From assembly GCA_964429715.1 (NCBI GenBank), contig CAYSCV010000069.1:1-7227 (forward strand): a DNA stretch of 7,227 nucleotides, read 5' to 3'. Made by a program: the position numbers and the translations under genes. Positions 6,561 to 7,227 of the stretch are shown here, in pieces (within the stretch, counting starts at the first letter, position 1; every line of letters begins with the position of its first letter). The notes under the pieces are model-generated. The model did not search any database, was not told where the DNA came from, and saw nothing but the letters and a program-made list of their open reading frames with translations. The DNA is from JACPNA01 sp964429715. Its GTDB lineage: Archaea; Nanobdellota; Nanobdellia; Woesearchaeales; GW2011-AR9.

Positions 6561-6567
6561 CCACCTT
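6561..6567 (-). promoter_or_regulatory. Shine-Dalgarno site that sets the start at 6555
   Basis: AAGGTGG on the minus strand, 5 nt before the ATG at 6555. It matches the archaeal GGTG-type ribosome binding site and contains the upstream in-frame GTG, arguing that the GTG is not the start. Confidence 0.65.
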
Positions 6568-6607
6568 TTATATATTTTTAAATTATATACTTACCCAAAT
6601 ACACTTA

Positions 6608-6616
6608 TTTATATAA
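6608..6616 (-). promoter_or_regulatory. TATA box candidate for the 6555 gene
   Basis: TTATATAAA on the minus strand. The usual 26-nt spacing puts the transcription start near 6586, giving a leader of about 30 nt that keeps the Shine-Dalgarno site. A closer TATA-like stretch around 6583-6589 would start transcription inside that site and is less likely. The 77-nt gap (6556-6632) holds nothing else recognisable. Confidence 0.45.
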
Positions 6617-6632
6617 TTAACGCACGTAAATG

Positions 6633-7106
6633 TCAAGATTTTTGAGTTTGGGATATATAGACTACACGATAATGGTCATACATCTGTTGAACTAATTTTT
6701 TCCCTTTCTTTGCTTCATCTACAGACATTTCTCCAGATAATCCTCCATCAGAAATGATTTGATCAAGCGTTTTATCCACTCTCTTCCAATCAGAAGCTAA
6801 TGCAACAGCATCTTGCTGCACAGGAGATAAATTAGTAGATGTATAAGAAGAAATAAAAAAAGAAGAAACTGAATCATTTGGTGATATAGGATTTGGTGAA
6901 ATAGGTTTAGGTGAAATTCTAGAGTTAAAATAATTTCCAGCCAGATCAAGAACAGAACCAAAACCATCCCAAAAAGATTTCCAATCTATTTTTCTTTTAG
7001 TAGTAGATGGATTAGCGAGCTTTTGATCGATTTCATACATTTTCGTATTCAACGCATCAACTAATCTGTCAAATTCTGAGGCATAATCAGTTTTGTTTTG
7101 TACCAT
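6633..7106 (-). CDS. Hypothetical protein with Ile-Ser-Pro repeat linker
   Basis: A 157-residue protein I do not recognise. It has three parts. The N-terminal stretch (about 5-60) is probably helical, with DWKSFWDGFGSVLDLAGNYF at its end. A Ser/Pro/Asn-rich linker (62-95) holds three copies of an I-S-P-x-x repeat. The C-terminal part (about 96-152) is helical, from SPVQQDAVALASDWKRV to YDHYRVVYIS. There is no signal peptide, convincing membrane segment, Cys pair or catalytic motif. A TATA box centred about 25 nt before the ATG at 7106 supports this start and a leaderless mRNA. Unlike most of the window, its DNA shows nearly balanced G and C on the two strands (9 G and 11 C in 6961-7020), so it may be a recently acquired or lineage-specific gene. 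Confidence 0.7.
   Translation of the reverse strand: MVQNKTDYASEFDRLVDALNTKMYEIDQKLANPSTTKRKIDWKSFWDGFGSVLDLAGNYFNSRISPKPISPNPISPNDSVSSFFISSYTSTNLSPVQQDAVALASDWKRVDKTLDQIISDGGLSGEMSVDEAKKGKKLVQQMYDHYRVVYISQTQKS
6876..6920. repeat. 15-bp tandem repeat, three units, in a coding region
   Basis: Units at 6876-6890 (atttggtgatatagg), 6891-6905 (atttggtgaaatagg) and 6906-6920 (tttaggtgaaattct). The first two differ at one base; the third is more diverged. The unit length is a multiple of three, so it encodes an in-frame I-S-P-x-x protein repeat on the minus strand and could change copy number without a frameshift. Confidence 0.8.
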
Positions 7107-7126
7107 AAACCTAAAACGAGTATAAC

Positions 7127-7136
7127 AAATATAAAC
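7127..7136 (-). promoter_or_regulatory. TATA box of the 7106 gene (leaderless)
   Basis: GTTTATATTT on the minus strand, centred about 25-26 nt from the ATG at 7106, which predicts initiation at the start codon. It lies in the 48-nt gap after the stop of the partial gene at the window edge. Confidence 0.5.
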
Positions 7137-7154
7137 ATTTCTGATCTCAAAACT

Positions 7155-7227
7155 CTACTTCTTCTTAGAAACTTTCTTCACTTTCGCCACTTTCATAGAA
7201 GTTGAAGAACCAGAAACTGCAGAAACC
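7155..7227 (-). CDS. C-terminal end of a gene cut by the window edge
   Basis: An open frame runs from the window edge to a TAG at 7155-7157 and reads VSAVSGSSTS followed by MKVAKVKKVSKKK. The Ser-rich stretch and lysine-rich end are typical of a disordered basic tail on a nucleic-acid-binding or ribosomal protein, but 23 residues are too few to name it. The position directly before the promoter of the next minus-strand gene fits a gene end. Confidence 0.5.
   Translation of the reverse strand, partial: VSAVSGSSTSMKVAKVKKVSKKK

Noticed and set aside
6556..6564. GTG at 6564 as the start of the 150-residue protein
   Set aside because: The GTG lies inside the best Shine-Dalgarno match, which is ideally spaced for the ATG at 6555.

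Overview
The window looks like part of an archaeal chromosome. It carries an archaeal-type ribosomal protein L11, a full two-ring Cdc48/VCP (VAT-type) AAA ATPase with N-domains, and AT-rich intergenic gaps with archaeal TATA boxes. In three cases (genes starting at 3761, 4804 and 7106) the TATA centre lies about 26 nt from the start codon, which predicts leaderless mRNAs. The style (L11 with a long charged C-terminal tail, small conserved proteins of unknown function, tight spacing) reminds me of DPANN archaea such as Woesearchaeota or Pacearchaeota. That placement is an impression, not something the sequence proves.

Layout. 1-817 (+): A-rich leader and L11, whose first ATG appears to lie inside the conserved domain. 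818-1013: T-rich termination region followed by a small G/C-rich hairpin patch between two convergent genes. 1014-3761 (-): Cdc48-like ATPase with an extra coiled-coil block of about 140 residues inside the small helical subdomain of its first AAA module. 3817-4722 (-): a two-helix potassium-type channel with a long helical cytoplasmic tail. 4723-4803: divergent promoter with a palindromic TATA box. 4804-6036 (+): an alkaline-phosphatase-superfamily phosphodiesterase with all expected metal ligands. 6103-6555 (-): a small conserved-looking protein, possibly SecB-like in fold. 6633-7106 (-): an unrecognised protein with an Ile-Ser-Pro repeat linker. 7155-7227 (-): the lysine-rich C-terminus of a gene that runs off the window.

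The genes do not form an obvious pathway. L11 (translation) and Cdc48 (unfolding and protein quality control) are housekeeping; the channel and phosphodiesterase share a promoter region but have no evident functional tie. The most notable item is the Cdc48 insertion. Its place in the D1 lid and its coiled-coil nature recall the M-domain of ClpB/Hsp104, and its DNA is far more AT-rich than the rest of the gene. No mobile element, CRISPR array, rRNA or tRNA was seen.
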